This document shows, piece after piece, positions 12,290-26,289 of a DNA stretch of 64,000 nt; positions within the stretch are counted from its first letter, which is position 1; the number at the start of each line of letters is the position of its first letter. Made by a program: the position numbers and the translations under genes. This DNA comes from Camarhynchus parvulus (taxonomy: Eukaryota > Chordata > Aves > Passeriformes > Thraupidae). The notes beneath the pieces are model-generated. The model was not told where the DNA came from. It saw only the letters and a program-made list of their open reading frames with translations, and did no database searches. The stretch is taken from the NCBI RefSeq assembly GCF_901933205.1, contig NC_044581.1, forward strand, positions 14,849,501-14,913,500. Reading direction: 5' to 3'.

Positions 12290-12740
12290 AAAAGAAATAT
12301 TTGTTTATCTGGGTACAAGATAAATAATGAAAACTTTTTTCAGAGAATTTATGTGTGCAGACAAGGACAGAAAAAATTCTTCATAATTACGTATCTCATT
12401 TACCTAAAGTGTGTGATTGTATGTGCAAATTAAACTTGCACGCATATGCAAAATTAGGTATTTGTGAGTGCAGTTACTTAATTTGTATGTACAAATTAAG
12501 TTAGCCCAATTAATCACTATGATAGTCCAATTTTACACAATTGTGAACCCACTGATGACAGCTGAGTTGTTTTGCCACAAATGCTGAAGTAATGTCACAG
12601 GGAGATGGGTCCAACTTGTGCACAAGTGCAGCATGTGCTCTTGCAAACAAACGCTGAAAAATGCATTTTATAATGTGTCAGTTATCATCACTTCTGAGAT
12701 ATGCTATTTATGAAAACCAGTTATAGCTATACAATATTTG
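12290..12740. promoter_or_regulatory. AT-rich block resembling a conserved non-coding element
   Basis: Unique-looking sequence with many TAAT, AATTA and ATGCAAA cores, containing the palindrome described separately. No repeat or gene is recognised. The call rests only on composition and motif density and would need a cross-species alignment. Confidence 0.25.
12476..12501. repeat. 26-bp near-perfect palindrome
   Basis: Arms ACTTAATTTGTA and TACAAATTAAGT are exact reverse complements of 12 bases separated by TG. Each arm carries an AATTA/TAATT core, so the site could bind two homeodomain proteins symmetrically, or extrude as a small cruciform. Confidence 0.8.
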
Positions 12741-12749
12741 ATCACTTGC

Positions 12750-14280
12750 TGTGAAGACCCTGACATCAGAACCATGCTTCTCACATCTGGCCCTTTTGTT
12801 TGTGCTAATTGCGATGACGATCATGGATTCCACCTGTCTTAAATCTCAGATGTATGAAGTGGGCAGATTAAGGACATTTGTTCATAATTAGGATTCCTAA
12901 ATGGATATCTGCAAAATGCTTCTTGGAATATTTATGGTCTTGCTCCAGCAGGGCTTCTCGTTGTGCAGACACTCTCTGTGTGATGACTGCTGCATTTTTT
13001 GTGCCAGTGTAGTCCAGTCCTTTCAGACCCCTGCCCAACCTGTGTATTCTCCATGCAAAAGCAAAGGTGGAAGCCATTGAAATTAGAGAGCAGCTCTAGA
13101 AAAGCTGAAGTTTATCACACGGAATATTTTTTCTCCTTTGGGACATGCTCTTTGTCAACCCAATGATGCCCCAGTAGCCCTAACAAATGTCCTGACACAT
13201 CCTTGCCTTCCCTTGGCATTGGGGCTGGAGCACCTCTTGCCCCAGTGCCCAGGTAGCCCAACACATGCTCAGGGCTTTAAGGCAGCTATTACCCATGTAA
13301 GTCAGCATTTACAAGTACATTTAGGCTAATTCCTGACATTGGATTTTTACCTCCACCTGTTTTGTTTACCATATGTCACCAAAACCCAGAACCCCTTTAC
13401 TTGTAATATCTCTGATAACAAGAAGGACCTGCTAATGCCTCCAGTGCTTATTGGTACAGATCCCTTGGCCAACAGGAACTGGTGTGACTGGAGACACTTG
13501 ACTTCTACCACAGATAACACAGCTCTGTTCTGATGTGGTTTGGGTTTTTTTGGTTTTTTTTTGCTGGTATAATTTTCTGACATTCCTGGAGCCAGGAAAA
13601 GTGCCTGGGGAGTGTTAGCATGGAGTTAGATGAAGCCTGGTGTGTTGGTATTTGAGCCTCTTCATGTGTGAGCTGGGCTCAGCTTTCCTACCTGGTGCTT
13701 CGTGCTTGCTGATGAGCACAGAAGGCCGTGCTCTCAATGTCTCTGGCTGGTTTGTTCCTGCCCTTGGTGAGCAGGCAGAGCTGTAAACCCATCTCTGTGA
13801 GGGACTGGACTCTCATCACCGCAAAATGTGCAGGATGCCCCGTTTGGTGGGAGCCTGTGCCCTGCTGTGGTGGGGAGAGGGCACTGCAGGCAGCAAACCA
13901 TGCCCACTGTGCCCTCCTGGGCTGGAGTTAACTGAGCAGCCTGCCCCCTTGGAGAGAAATGAGAGAGGAGAAAGGCAGGCAGGATTGCAGAATATGTGTG
14001 ACCTGTATAGTGTGTGTGAATTTTTTTTTTTTTAACCAGAGCTGTTTATGACCTGGTTTTGTTAATTTTAGTTATCCTGGCTGAAAAATGTGGTGCTATA
14101 TTATGTGACTTTGTTTCTTCAAGAGGACCAGTGAGGGAAAGGGACAGGAATGGAAAGTTTCGGTTAAAAGCAGGAAGAAGAAATATTTCTTCCAAAAAAT
14201 ATGATTTTTAGTATGTCAACATTTAAATGTGAATTGTTCTGATCAAATATTTACTGCTATCGGGAGCTGTGTAGAACATT
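12750..14280. other. Intronic stretch without recognised features
   Basis: Mixed composition with a GC-richer islet at 13640-13930. I find no motif-bearing frame and no recognisable repeat apart from T runs near 13545 and 14020. Confidence 0.5.
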
Positions 14281-14289
14281 AATCTTAAT

Positions 14290-15430
14290 TTGTTTTTCTT
14301 TTTCTCCAAAGCAACAACTCCAACATAGCTAGGAGATCTGTGTCTTTAAAAATAAATAATGTAGCAGAACGGCATATTCTTTGGTATAGAAATGCTAGCC
14401 TGTGGCATCTTCTGCAACTACAAAGCAGTCTCGAGCGAACTTTCTTCCCTTTTTATTAATAATTCCCTAAATCAATGAAGAATCTTGAAAAGTTCCTCTT
14501 CACTTTGCTCCTGCACTCCTCATAGCTGCGGCTCTTGCTCATGCTGGCTCATTCCCCACCACCTATCATTCGTTTGGATAAATCTGCATGTGGAATTTTG
14601 GGAGCACAGGCTGCAACCCGCTAACTCTATGTGCAAATACAAAGCCCGTTTTCTCTTTTATTTTTTTGGTCAGCCCAGGGTTTTGGGTTTGTTTTTTTTT
14701 TTCCTGAAGGTGGCAGTGAAAGGAAAAAAATAACTCCCTTTGAAGATTTAAGAATTTTATTACAAAACAGACGGACAAGTACTGTATTTTACCCATTTCC
14801 CCTTGTGCCCATGAGCGCTGACAATGAAAACTGCAGCTCCTATAAAGTGCTGATCAAATTGCAAAAGGTGGCCTTTCCCAGCAGCCTGGCACACTCTAGC
14901 ATTATCCCAGCTTATAAATAAACGGATGGGCTGAGCCACTTTGGCTTTTTTTTTTTTTTTTTCCTCTCCCTCTTAGTCCTTAGCAAGATAATTGAGGATC
15001 ATAATGGTGGGAAAGGACTGCAGTCATCATTCGCTGCCTGTCAGGTATCAGTACTCATCTTCGTGTCATCCGTCACCATTGAACCACTCTGTCATCTTTC
15101 CCCAGCCTTCAGCGCCGCTCCTTCTCATCGTGTTCATTATCTCCGGCTCCGACCCAGCCCCCTCCCCCAGCCCCTGTAAATGCATCTTTGTGCGACTCTC
15201 AGTCTTCTGATTATGAATCGATGATCATGTGGTGTAAGAGAGATAGATGGCTTTTAGTTCCATCTTGTCTTCTCTAATTGTAAAATATTAGTTACATTAG
15301 ACTGTGTCTTTTGATTAATGGAACTTATTTGGAGTGGCCTCTCCCAGCCCTCCCCCTTCCAAAGTCCTCCACTGACTTTTGAGAATTGAGTGATTTCACT
15401 TAAAGCAGACAAATAGGCCCTTCAGCAAGG
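14290..15430. promoter_or_regulatory. Candidate conserved non-coding block
   Basis: Over about 1.1 kb the sequence is of even, unique character. It retains CpGs (TCTCGAGCGAAC, GCGCCGCTCC, ATGAATCGATGATCATG) in AT-rich DNA, has many TAAT cores, and holds no transposon. It is interrupted only by a 17-base T run at 14946-14962. Such blocks are common in introns of developmental transcription-factor genes. No alignment was possible. Confidence 0.3.
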
Positions 15431-15481
15431 AGATAGCTGAGCTCTAATATTGTGGGCAAAGCAAGCTCACGGAGCCAGAGT

Positions 15482-15507
15482 TGTGTGTGTGTGTGTATGT
15501 GTGTGTA
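15482..15507. repeat. (TG)n microsatellite with an interruption
   Basis: A TG run broken once by TATG, located between two unique-looking blocks. Confidence 0.85.
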
Positions 15508-15539
15508 TTTTTAAAGAAAGGCTTCAACTCTGCCTAGAC

Positions 15540-16080
15540 AAACACAGACCATTTATTAACGTGCGTACAGCCGTGCTATTTTGCAAATCCAGCAATTCTT
15601 ATAAAGCTGCAAAACAGGACATAAGGCTGAATGCCTTCTGAATTAAATTAATCTTAGATAGGAATTAAGAGCATCCTCGCTTTCACTTTGGATGAAACAG
15701 GTCAGTCCAGAACTTTGATGTATTAATGCTAGCATAAAGTGTTATCTTAATACTCTCTTTTATACTTACAGGACATATCATCAGCCAAATGTCTCTTCCT
15801 TGTACATCTGACACTGCGAGACATTCGTCCTTTAATACAAAATTTATCTTATTTGGCACTATTTACCTAAACATGGTCTGTTGATAAAGTCCTTGCTGTA
15901 CAAATGGAAAGGCAGTTGACTAAATCCCTTATTATAAATAATCACTGTCTATCTTTCAGTGTAAATTCAAGGACATGTTCACTTTCAAGCTATCAGTTCA
16001 ATTAGAAAAGGTCTATTCACTGTCGATGTCTATATCTCATGGAAATAGGAAAGCACAGTTAATAAACAAATCAAACTATT
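15540..16080. promoter_or_regulatory. Candidate conserved non-coding block
   Basis: Unique sequence with retained CpGs (AACGTGCGTACAGCCG, CTGCGAGACATTCGTCC, TGTCGATG), a TTTGCAAATCC octamer-like site near 15581 and several TAAT and GATAAAG motifs. No repeat is seen. The call is inferred from texture only. Confidence 0.3.
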
Positions 16081-16089
16081 TTAAAAAAT

Positions 16090-19000
16090 AGCACAGTGGA
16101 TTATGAATTCTAGAGCCCATGCTGATGGTGACACTGTCAGGACACATGCTATACAAAAATATATGCAAACAGTGTTATCTAAATTTTTTATGCTACCTTC
16201 AGGATTTAAATCTGACCTTTGTGCCTTCCCTCTCCAAATCTTTGACATTATTTCAGAAGAAAATGCCTATACTGTAACACATATTAAAATTTAAAGAATA
16301 AGTTTGCACACGTATAAAATGCTAGTTAAGCCTTTTCCAATTTACTTCTTTCTGTTAAGAATAGGAAAACTGGTTTGGGGTTGTGAACAATTGTGTGTAC
16401 AGTAAGGGCTTGGGATTGACACCTGCCCCAGGGCTGAGGAGCAGGGGCTGCTCTTGCTCTTCCTGATTTTACTGTAATGGCTGGGGCAGTTTCTATATCT
16501 GAAAGGCTTTTACTGTGGTAGCCATGTGATTAGAGAAAAATCTCTGTTCTTTCTGTAAGAAAGGAACTCTCTAGCCTTTCAGGTTACAGAAAATGCTTGA
16601 AAGTAGGAATCCAGAAAACTGGAAAAAGTCCAGAAACCCACAGTCCCCTTCTGCCAAGATTTCTAAAATATATAAATATTTTTTCTATATTGCACTATAT
16701 TAATCACATCCTATGGAATTTAAAGGAGCTTATCCAGTGGCCAGGATCTTTGATACCGGGAGGCTCAGATGGAAAGGCTCTGTATGCAAGATCAGCACTG
16801 CTCTCCTCCATCCATGTGCTTGTCTGAGATCAGAATTTGGCTCCTGATGGGTATTTCCACACAGTATTTACCACCCTAGAAGCAGTGATTATATTTAATG
16901 GCAGAATTTCAGTTGACTTCTCAATATGTATTGAGTTGACCTTTAAGTTAAACCACAGATTAATTTTTTTTAGTTGTCTCTTTAAGTACATTTATAGACC
17001 TCTCTGTTCTGATTAGCATAATGGTAGATAGAGGAAAGTAACCTGCCTCAGATTATTTGTTGAAATCAGAGAAATTGCATCCTTTTCTCCAGCAGGCAAA
17101 ATATTTTGTCCCCCTCTAACCACTGTATGCATTAGTTTTGTTGCAAAATGGTTTTGGTTTATACACAGAGAAACCCAAGTGGGTATCAGTTTGCTTGAAA
17201 GCCCAGAGCCTGCCATTGATTTCACATAAGTAAATCTTCTCCCTGGAAGTTGGTGGGAGTCAATGAAGCTTCCCTGGGGTTGAGTGGCTCTCCTGCAGGC
17301 AGCAGGAGCAAGGCTTTGGTGTGCTGGGTGCTGCTGGCAGGGATGTTTGCCTCTTTGCTACCTGACATGCTGAAAAAGTTCTTCAGAGATATGTAGGGAG
17401 CTCCTTGATTCTAAATCATTAAAAACATACCTAGGCACCCTAAATGGACATAGTGTTTCATTATGGAAAATTGGACTTCTCCAGTTTTGTTTAAAATGAA
17501 ATCTACAGTGGCGTCTGTTCCTCTGCATACTGACTGCCACAGGAGCTGTTGGAAGGAGATTTTGGTTTTTGTTTCCTTTGACATCCAAGGGTTTTGCTGC
17601 ATGTTCATCTCATTTGCCACGTTCATCTCTTTCCTGGGTGGCTTTAGGGACATGAGTGACAGCAGCCTCAGCTCTGGGTGTTGATTGTTGGTCTGTGTGT
17701 AACCCATAGAGCAGCCAGCTGGCTCCGTGTGCCCCCAGGGATGGTAAAATTCCCATCCTCCCAATTAGCAGCCAGTTGTGAGCCCCACCCTGCCTGCAGG
17801 AGAGTTTGGGGTGGCTGCGGGTCCCTGGAGAGGGGCTGGGCTGCTGGACCCTCACCTGCACCCTCACCACATAGAAATAAATGCAAAGATAAATGCAAAA
17901 AGGAGTGCAGAGTCACAACGAGACAATGAAATGTGCCAGCTTTTACCCCCAGGCAAATTTTCATGTCTCTTTCAGGAATCTTTGTAAGTAAGGGCCAAGT
18001 TCCAAGGCCCCAGCTCAGGGACAAGTTGGCTTGTGCATTGTGTGAGCTCCTGTGAATTCCTACCCAAGTCTGTGGGATGACTTACAGGCTTTGTAGTATG
18101 CATAACCTTCAGCAATTTGCTGAATCAGGGCCTAAATACTGAAATATTCTTCAATAGTTCTGGCTCCACTATGAAACTCTAGAAGGCACATTTCCCTCTC
18201 AGTGTCTCTCCATAAGACCCATCAATGATAATGGAGTTACATTAGGCACATCTAAAGTTAATTATACAGTTACCTCCCTCTTGGCCTGTTTGTCAAAAAG
18301 AATACGATAAAAAAAAATCCTCTGTCTTCTAATATCTATTTTTATTTGAATTTTGATCTGCCATCTAGGCAAAAGAGTAAAGACCACACTGAGAAGACCT
18401 TTAGTAGGTGGGTCTGGATGTTTGTTAGCTGATAGCCAGCGTGGGAAATGTTGTGTTAAGAAAATTTGCAGAAAAAATTCTATGGAAACCAAGGCAAAAA
18501 AAATATTTTGGGCAGGCTCTTCCTTTTAAAAATTAAGTGGGTGGCTTTAAGGGATGCTGATTTATTTTGGAGTATGGGTTTAGAGACATGCTTCAATTGG
18601 AAAAAACAAATTCTAATGTTCTCTAAAAACTCAGGAATTTATAATGCAGTGAAGAGGTTGAATGAAACAGTAGATCCAGAAATTTTGCAATTCACTGCAT
18701 ATTAAAAAAGAAATATTTTTAGTGTTTGTTTGGCTGATTTTTTTAAACATGATTTCACATTTAAATATGGTGAGACAAAATCCTCTATCCCAAACACAGG
18801 TCTCTGAATATCTTTATTTTGGTATGTGAGCATATTGCTGGGGGATGCCAGGTTTGCCTAGGGATCCAGTAGCTTTGACATACTCTAGTTTACAGTACCT
18901 GGAGTGTGCTCAGTTGCTAATGTGTTTTGCATGCAAGATCACTGTGCTTCAGCATGACAGCCAGGAAAAATGTCCCTTTATTTTTAATTGCAGCAGGACT

Positions 19001-20140
19001 TAATTTGGGGGAGAAAAAAAAATAAAAAATTAAAAGTGCATTCTTTGTTAGAGAATTGTCCTACAAGGAGTTCAGTCAGAAAGCTTCTGGTACTTAATAA
19101 AGTCCAATTCCTCCCTCAGCATTCCCGTGAGCTCCCATGGAAGCCAGCAGGAGTTGCACATGGGTACCGAGGGCAGCATTTTGCCCTTAGGACTGAATTT
19201 CCCAACTGACTATTCTTTTAGACTGTCTTTTGATTAACAATCTGTTTGCAGCAGGCTAGGGCCAGGGAGGCAGTGTATACCCCACTGTTCAAATCTGTGG
19301 CAAAATATTCTACAGAGAGCTACTTAATAAATATCAACTTGCTCCAATAGTCTTTGAGAAATACCTCAACAGATAGCAATCAATCGAGGGCTGAGTTGGG
19401 GAAAAAAAATTACAAAAGGACATCAAAGAGGTTCTCATTCTCAGTCTATTGCTCTATTTAAGGGTCCTATAATTTGGTGAGGTTGTGTGCTAAATAATTT
19501 GTAAGCCTTCAGAACATCCAGGTTATTGTTTGTGGACAGATGGTGCATCACATTTTATTGCTTATTCCTTCTGTGGTTTCTCATATGCAGGACTGATGTG
19601 CACTCTGAAGTCTTTGTTTCCTTGCTAAAATCTCTAATCTAAAACAGGCAATCAAGCACACAGACAGTGCTTCAGAAAGCATAATCATACTTTTAAAGGG
19701 GGAAAAAAACATTTCAGCTGCAGTTAGGAAGCAGATGTGTTCCCTGAAAATGTAAAAGGTTATCAGAAGTATTAAAATAGGGAAATAGACATGGAATTCG
19801 GGAGCGGTGGGGAGAGCATGTATTTTCTTCCAGTACTGCAGGGTAGGTGTGCCTTTTCCTAGGCTACCTGCTTTGTATCTGCCTCTCCGTGGAGCTGGTG
19901 TAGCAAAAGCCTTCGGAGACCGGCTTTTGCTTCCACCTTTCCCCTGAGATTGGCAGTCTTTGTCTTTTACAGGCAAGGAGCAGCCGTGCTGTGATCCTGG
20001 AACCGCTGCTGCCCCGAAGAGTTAAATCATGTTGATATACAGGAAGGAAATGGAATAGACTAACTCTACTCTTTTCTTCCTACGGATTTTTCTTTTTATT
20101 CTGAAGATAGAATTACTGTTTGTAAGCATCTGAAAGTCAT
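16090..20140. other. Intronic stretch without recognised features
   Basis: No gene is supported. A GC-richer islet spans 17640-17850. Open frames here are short, overlap on both strands and lack motifs. I recognise no repeat family. Confidence 0.5.
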
Positions 20141-20149
20141 TAGTGGCTC

Positions 20150-21640
20150 TGCAGTCTGTCAGGTGCCGACGCAAAAAACTGCTGAAACTGAACGGGTTCC
20201 TGTGCGGAGTGCTGGGAATTTGTCATGTGCTGATGAGCAGTTATAATAATATATGAGCAAATCACAAGCATTCTGCAAATTAATCAAATTTTTTTTCCCC
20301 TTCTCCCTTGTCTCTGGGAGAGTGGCTTTGCCGGCAGACGTAGGTGAAGCAGTTTTACTCACAGATGGTAGCTCTGGCATCAGATGGAATTTATATAACA
20401 GTAATTCTGATTTCCTGCCAAAGTAGCACTGAAAACACCAGGGAGATTGTACAAGACAAGTCATGTGGTTTTGCTGAGGTTGTTGTGGGAAGTTTAAGGG
20501 GGGAAATCTCAAATTTTCCTCTTTGCATTTATTGTTTTAGCCTGAAGGGCCAGAAATCGTACACCATTCTGCCATCGGCGAAATCCAACACATCTTTTTT
20601 TATGAATTGCGCTGAAAGAGTGCTTCCCAGCTGTTGGAACTGCTGGCGGGGAGGGAGCCACATGACTCCTCATCCTTTCCCTTTCCATACAAGGATTAAA
20701 GAGGGGAGGGTTCAAAAGGTTGCTGCACTACATGTTGGAGTGAGGCAGGGTCTCCCTTCCCAGGAAGCGATGCCATGTTCACTTAGGTTATACTCCCTCT
20801 GGCATAACAAAACACAGGGGGTGTTCAGGGCTTCAGGAAACACACTGCCTGTGGGGCTCCCTCCTCATTAAAATGGGAGGGTTTTCAATGAGGTTAGTTG
20901 GGTAGATTAAGGCTATTAGTTGTGTCTCTGATGGCATTTCCAGTTTGATCAGTGGAAAAAAGAGACATGGGGGTTTTTTTCTACCTGTTAAGGTAAGTGC
21001 TTGGTGCACTTGTTATTTGGCTTTTGCACAGATGAAACATGCACTGATCTGATGGCAGATCCAATCCTGACTCAGAGCAGCACAGATCTGTTCAAGCCAC
21101 GGGCTGGCAGCAAGGATGAGAGAGCAGAATAAGGCCCAGTGGCTTCTGAATTGGATCACGTTTTTAAAAACAAAAGCAGTCTTCCCTGGAAAAATATGAC
21201 GGTGTTTTTATAATAGCCACATATTGAGTAATGCATGGAGCATCGCAGGACTGCTGTGACACTAAAAGAAAAAAATAGAGGCAAGCAGAATGGGAGAACT
21301 TTCAGGGGCTGTTTTTAATAAAGAGGTGAATTCTTTCTGCAGTAGGAAAAATGATAAAAAGATGGCGTATCAGCTACATTATGCAACAAAGTAATGCTGC
21401 TGTGTTTTTATAATGTAAGGCACTGCCCATTTGTTTTGGTTTACGTGACTGCAGTGAAATAAGTGGATTAGACTGAAACTTTAGCATGCTTCATTGCAGC
21501 TGGTTGCAGACATCTGTCATTCCTCAGCCATACATTCTGGATCATGCCAAGAAGAAAAAGCAAAGTCTGACACCTTTCATTTTACAGAGCCTTTTATAGA
21601 AAAGAAAAGGAGAAGGGGAGAAAGCATTTCCTTTGTGACT
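20150..21640. promoter_or_regulatory. Candidate conserved non-coding region
   Basis: Sub-blocks at 20150-20480 and 21000-21640 read as unique sequence with retained CpGs (GTGCCGACGC, TGCCGGCAGACG, CATCGGCG) and AT-rich transcription-factor cores. The segment between is less distinctive. A + strand frame of 175 codons at 20344-20871 has no recognisable domain and I do not call it coding. Confidence 0.22.
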
Positions 21641-21649
21641 TGATAAAAA

Positions 21650-24600
21650 AGACACTTTTTTTCTGTGACACCACCAACAGCACTTTCCAGAGGGAGAGGT
21701 CCTGCAAAGTTAATGCTCAATTTACTCTGCAGCCCTTTAATTTTTACTGTTTGATCTCCTGGTTTGTTGAATGGGATATAATAAAAATTATGTTGGTTTA
21801 TTTTTTTACAGAAACATTAGCTATATGTACACCTACATCAGAAATGTGCCTGGTGAAAGCTGGGTTGCTGTGAGTTCCCACTCAGGCTGTGCTCGTGGTA
21901 ATTCTGTGCTGTGATGGCACATAATGCAGAAGCATTGCCAATAATGAGTAGTTCTGAGAACTCCACTCACCAAATCCCATAAACAGATAATAGTGATGTT
22001 TTAGCAGAATGATTAGTGGGGTTGTGAGCTACTCCTGGATAATTTGAAATATTAGCTATTAGTGAGCTAGATATTTATTTACTTAATGTGTTTTGTTCTT
22101 CAGTCTCTCTACTAACACAACGCTGGAGTTAGAGAATTGTGAGGTACATGACAAGTGATAATGTGACAAAATACCTTCTAAATTACCCCAGTTATGTGAA
22201 AAAGCAACAACAAAAATGAAAGGAGAACGTGGTTAGTCTAAGTGACATCATACATACAGAAAACAGATATTCTAGCTTAGGGTCTCACTTCAGCAAATGT
22301 TATAGCACGTGGATAATTTCATCCCTTCCCACACAGGTGATTTAGGGACTGTGGGACTGGTGGAGAGGCTGGGTATCCTTACAGGGCTGTGCACAGAGGG
22401 AGCAGGTCTTTGTATGGCTCAGGCTGTGTGACTGTCCAGTTTGACACCAGCCGAGGATGTGACACATCCAAATGTTGGCAGGAAAGATTTAGAAAGCTGA
22501 GCATGGGATTTTAAAAATTCCATTCTGCCAAATAAAATAAATAAACTCAAGACAGTTGCCCAGAGTGAGAGAGAAAATTCTATTGCTTTTATGAATTGCT
22601 AGGCAGAATAAAGGATATTTGGTAGCAAAATCACTAACAAGGTCTTTCCTATTAGCTTCTGAATTGAATGTTCTCTTTACTAAAATCCCAGTGCCACCAG
22701 TATAGCATTTATTCTGGGAAATCATAGGTACATTAAATTCAAATACAGCTTCATTCAAGAAGTGGTAAATGCTCCCTGAAATAATAAATATTTACTGAGA
22801 CAATTAAAAAATATGACAGAACATTAGCGAGAAAACTTGTGAATGACCTAGTAGGAAAACTGAGATATTTTGCTCAAGGGGGTTAGAATGGGAATATAAT
22901 GTTATTGAAGTGATTAAAACAAGTAAAGGAGTGAATAGACATAGCAATTAATTGAAATATGTAAGTAAAGGCAAAGGTGGGACTCTGAGCATGTAATTTT
23001 GATGATCAGAAGAACTTGGGGTTAGTTAATATTAAAGAAAACTCTGCCAATTGCCTTCAAAATGTGTTTCCTTAGTTGCAGTCTCCCCAGAGCACGAGAG
23101 AAAGGAAAGGCTGTGAGGACTGTACCCTGCTCACTCCCTGGGCTTGGGAACCTCTCCCCCCTCATGTGGAGGGGCCCAGGCTGCAGAGATGAAGGGGTAC
23201 ATCAGGGTTTGGGAGAACAGGGATTAGTACCAGACAGGAGGAAATGGCTGGACATGAAAGCTTGGCCAGAAAACAAGCTGCTGTGAGTTTAGGATTATGA
23301 TTTCTGTAACCATTGCCATTATGACTTCAGTCAGAGTTTGCCTGCTTTTTACAACAGGTATCTAGTGCCCTTGATAAGAACTCTGTCCTCTACTTATGTG
23401 TATAAACCAAAGTAAATAAATATGTAAAATTAAATGTAATTAAATTTCCCAAAGCATGGGACAATGATAGTCTGGCATTTCAAGCTCAATCAATGACAGC
23501 ATTCCCACTAACCTCGTTTGGAGCCCGCTGAGGCTCCGGGCTCGTAACTCATGTTTGTCATGTCAGAACCTGAACTGATGCCATTGTGCACAGGGCACCA
23601 TGTGTGCACCCACCAGCCGTGCTCTGACACACACAGATCCTGAGAAAGCACAGTCTTCTGCCTTTAGCTCAGAATTTTAGCTTTACAGGGTTCCCATAAA
23701 GTTTAATATTTGTTTAGGAAGACCTTTTCAGTTATTCTGCTGAGGCTATTCCTTTCTTCCAAGAAGAGATCCATTTCCCTTCTAAATCAAAAGTTCCTGT
23801 GTGAATAACTTCTTCTGAAAAAGAAACAAATTCTGTGCTGAGTAGCTGGAGCTGAGTAATTCTGTTGTTTTACCAACTCTGCAAGAAATGGGAAATGTTT
23901 GTTTTCCCAGGACTTGCAAGTCTCTGTTACACCATCAGTGATTTCACTGGCCATTTCCTAATTCCCTTGTATTTAGTGCACTACAGATGGCTAACAATTT
24001 CCTCACTCTACCTCCAAATAATTACAATTTTCATGTTCAACATACTAAAGGCAAAAAATGTTAAATTTTAGTGATATATTCCATAGTTTTGTGAGTGAAT
24101 CATTCAGTAAGGTAAAACCATATTGAGGAAGGACATCAGTAGAATTTATCAGGAGTGTCCAGGTGGCTGTTAACCTCTGTGTCAGACCAACCTGCACTTG
24201 GCTGTGTTACATAGCCGGGATGATTTGTTGGTGGCTTTTACTTCTTTTGCTTTTAAAGGAAACTTCAGTGTGTGATAATTAGTGACTGTAGCCTTTTGAG
24301 ACAGGAATTGAATAATTACTGTAAGAACAGTTTTTATTTTAGGGGAATGTGTGAAATTAACATAATATTTTAATAATATGTGTTAAAGGCAAAGTGTAGC
24401 ACCAACTTTTGCTTTTCTGTGTCATCATTAAACATTTTAGTGCACTCATCAGCAAGCTGAAATACTTATTTGGAAACACCAAGTGCTGTGTAAGGCACTA
24501 ACTTAGGAATAGGCTCCACCTTTGATTAATTTCAGAAAAGCCATGTAGGTATCTGAGGGTTTAATTCAATCCAATGATCGAAGTTTTTTTGTTCATGTAA

Positions 24601-26280
24601 AAATCTTTGATAACATCAGTTACAGATCAGGTCTTTTTATTTTCCAGCTCTTCTGCAGCCAGTGATAGTTCAGTGAATTGCCACCCTGCTGTTGCAGGTG
24701 CCCATACACTGAGTGTCCATCTCTGCAGGGCACCAGGACTGCAGTGTCATGTGGTGGCTTTGGGGTGGGTGCTGACCTTGGCATGTTTTTCTGTTTTCCA
24801 GACATCCTTATATTTATTTAGGATCAGGCTGGTGGCTGTATTTTGTCATGCGCTGAGTCTTCACCCCAAAGTTATCCTCCCCTAATTAAGATCTTTCCAG
24901 TAACTCACAGCAAGAGAAAGGCTCTTCCAGGTGGCAGCGCCTGAGCTGCTCCAAAGTGCTCAATATCAGTGAGGAGGGATTTTAGTGGTGCCATAAGCAA
25001 TTCATCTGATGACCTCTAAGGACTCAGCAGGACTGACCTTGGTAATGAAGGAATTCAGCTGAATGCAGGGTGATCAGGGGGTTACTCTTGCTTTAGGAGT
25101 CCCAATGGAAACATGTAACCCAAAGCCTTAGCCTTGGTAGCTGGAAGTGTTCTCTGGTCTTCCTAAAATCCAGATATCTCTGCATTTTTATAAAATGTTG
25201 TTCCAGAGAAAATCACCAAAAGGCTTTTTGGTTTTATGACTTTTCTTGGTCAACATGAAATAGAATTTTTAAAATTTAATTTTGGGGTTTTTTTGTAATC
25301 CAAGTAACATATAAACTTCACAGAATATTGAAATTTTCCCAGAAGATCATCTTGGTTGGTCTTGGACCTGTGCGTAAATAAACATATACTTTTCAATTGT
25401 TTTATAAAAACTTTTATTACAGATACCAACCTGATTGGGTGTATTTTAATCTGTATGGTATTTGGGGAGTTTCATAAAATGCATATTTTGAGACCAATAA
25501 AGTGGAATGGCTCAATCAGAGCTATTATTGTCTATTGGACAAATATATTTATTCAGCATTTTCCCATCCATACTGTTATGCTCCAGATCCGAATGGCTGC
25601 TTTAGAGCCATTCTGCTCTCCTGGGTAATGCATGCAGTACTTGGGATGTTTGCTGTGGATAGGAAATGTATTTATGAAAATTTATACGTTAAAAAAAGGA
25701 AATTGCACTAGCCAAGATTTAAATGAAAATAGTTTTCCCTTTGCAAATGCCTGTTATTATGCTCTAATATACTTTCAAATGGCAGTGTTCACCAAGATGC
25801 CTGGGACCTGGAGGCTGTGGTCTGAGAGAGACATGAGCTCAGCCCAGCAGTCACTGCCAGAGAACTGGAGATGCTCAAAAAGCCTCTCTTCAAACACAGA
25901 AAGCACCCGGCCGTCGTTGCCTGCTGTTACTTCTGAGGCAGCACGCACTTCATGTGCTTAGAGATGATTGTACCTCAAATACAACCTTGTGGGGGGGAAA
26001 AAGGACTCAGAGCAGCTCTGGGGAGCACCTGGGGAGGTGTGGGCTTACTGAAGGTGTGAGTGCAGTCTTTGCTGGGCAGCAGATGTGTGATTACATGGAC
26101 CATTCCACCAGCAGTGTTGTGGGACCAAGCATCCCGGTACAGCAGGCAGTGCCCATCCATCCTGAGCCACTGCAGCCAGTCCTGCTCCAGTGCCCAGGGC
26201 TGGCCAGAGCTGCCCTGCCCGTGGGGCACTGCTACAGTGGCCCAGCAAGTCAAGTCCAGACCTTCAGTGTCCAATATCCC
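21650..26280. other. Intronic stretch without recognised genes
   Basis: AT-rich, with GC-richer islets near 22320-22460, 23060-23290, 24650-24790 and 26020-26270. None shows a protein motif. The one item noted is a CTCF-like motif at 24924. Confidence 0.5.
24924..24938 (+). promoter_or_regulatory. Weaker CTCF-like motif
   Basis: CTTCCAGGTGGCAGC matches CCASYAGRKGGCRSY at 13 of 15 positions, with the mismatches at positions 2 and 3. The AGGTGGCAGC half is complete. Occupancy is unknown. Confidence 0.3.
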
Positions 26281-26289
26281 AACTAAAGA

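Noticed and set aside
20344..20871. 175-codon + strand frame
   Set aside because: No domain, signal peptide or membrane pattern, and overlapping frames on the opposite strand. It is probably chance openness.
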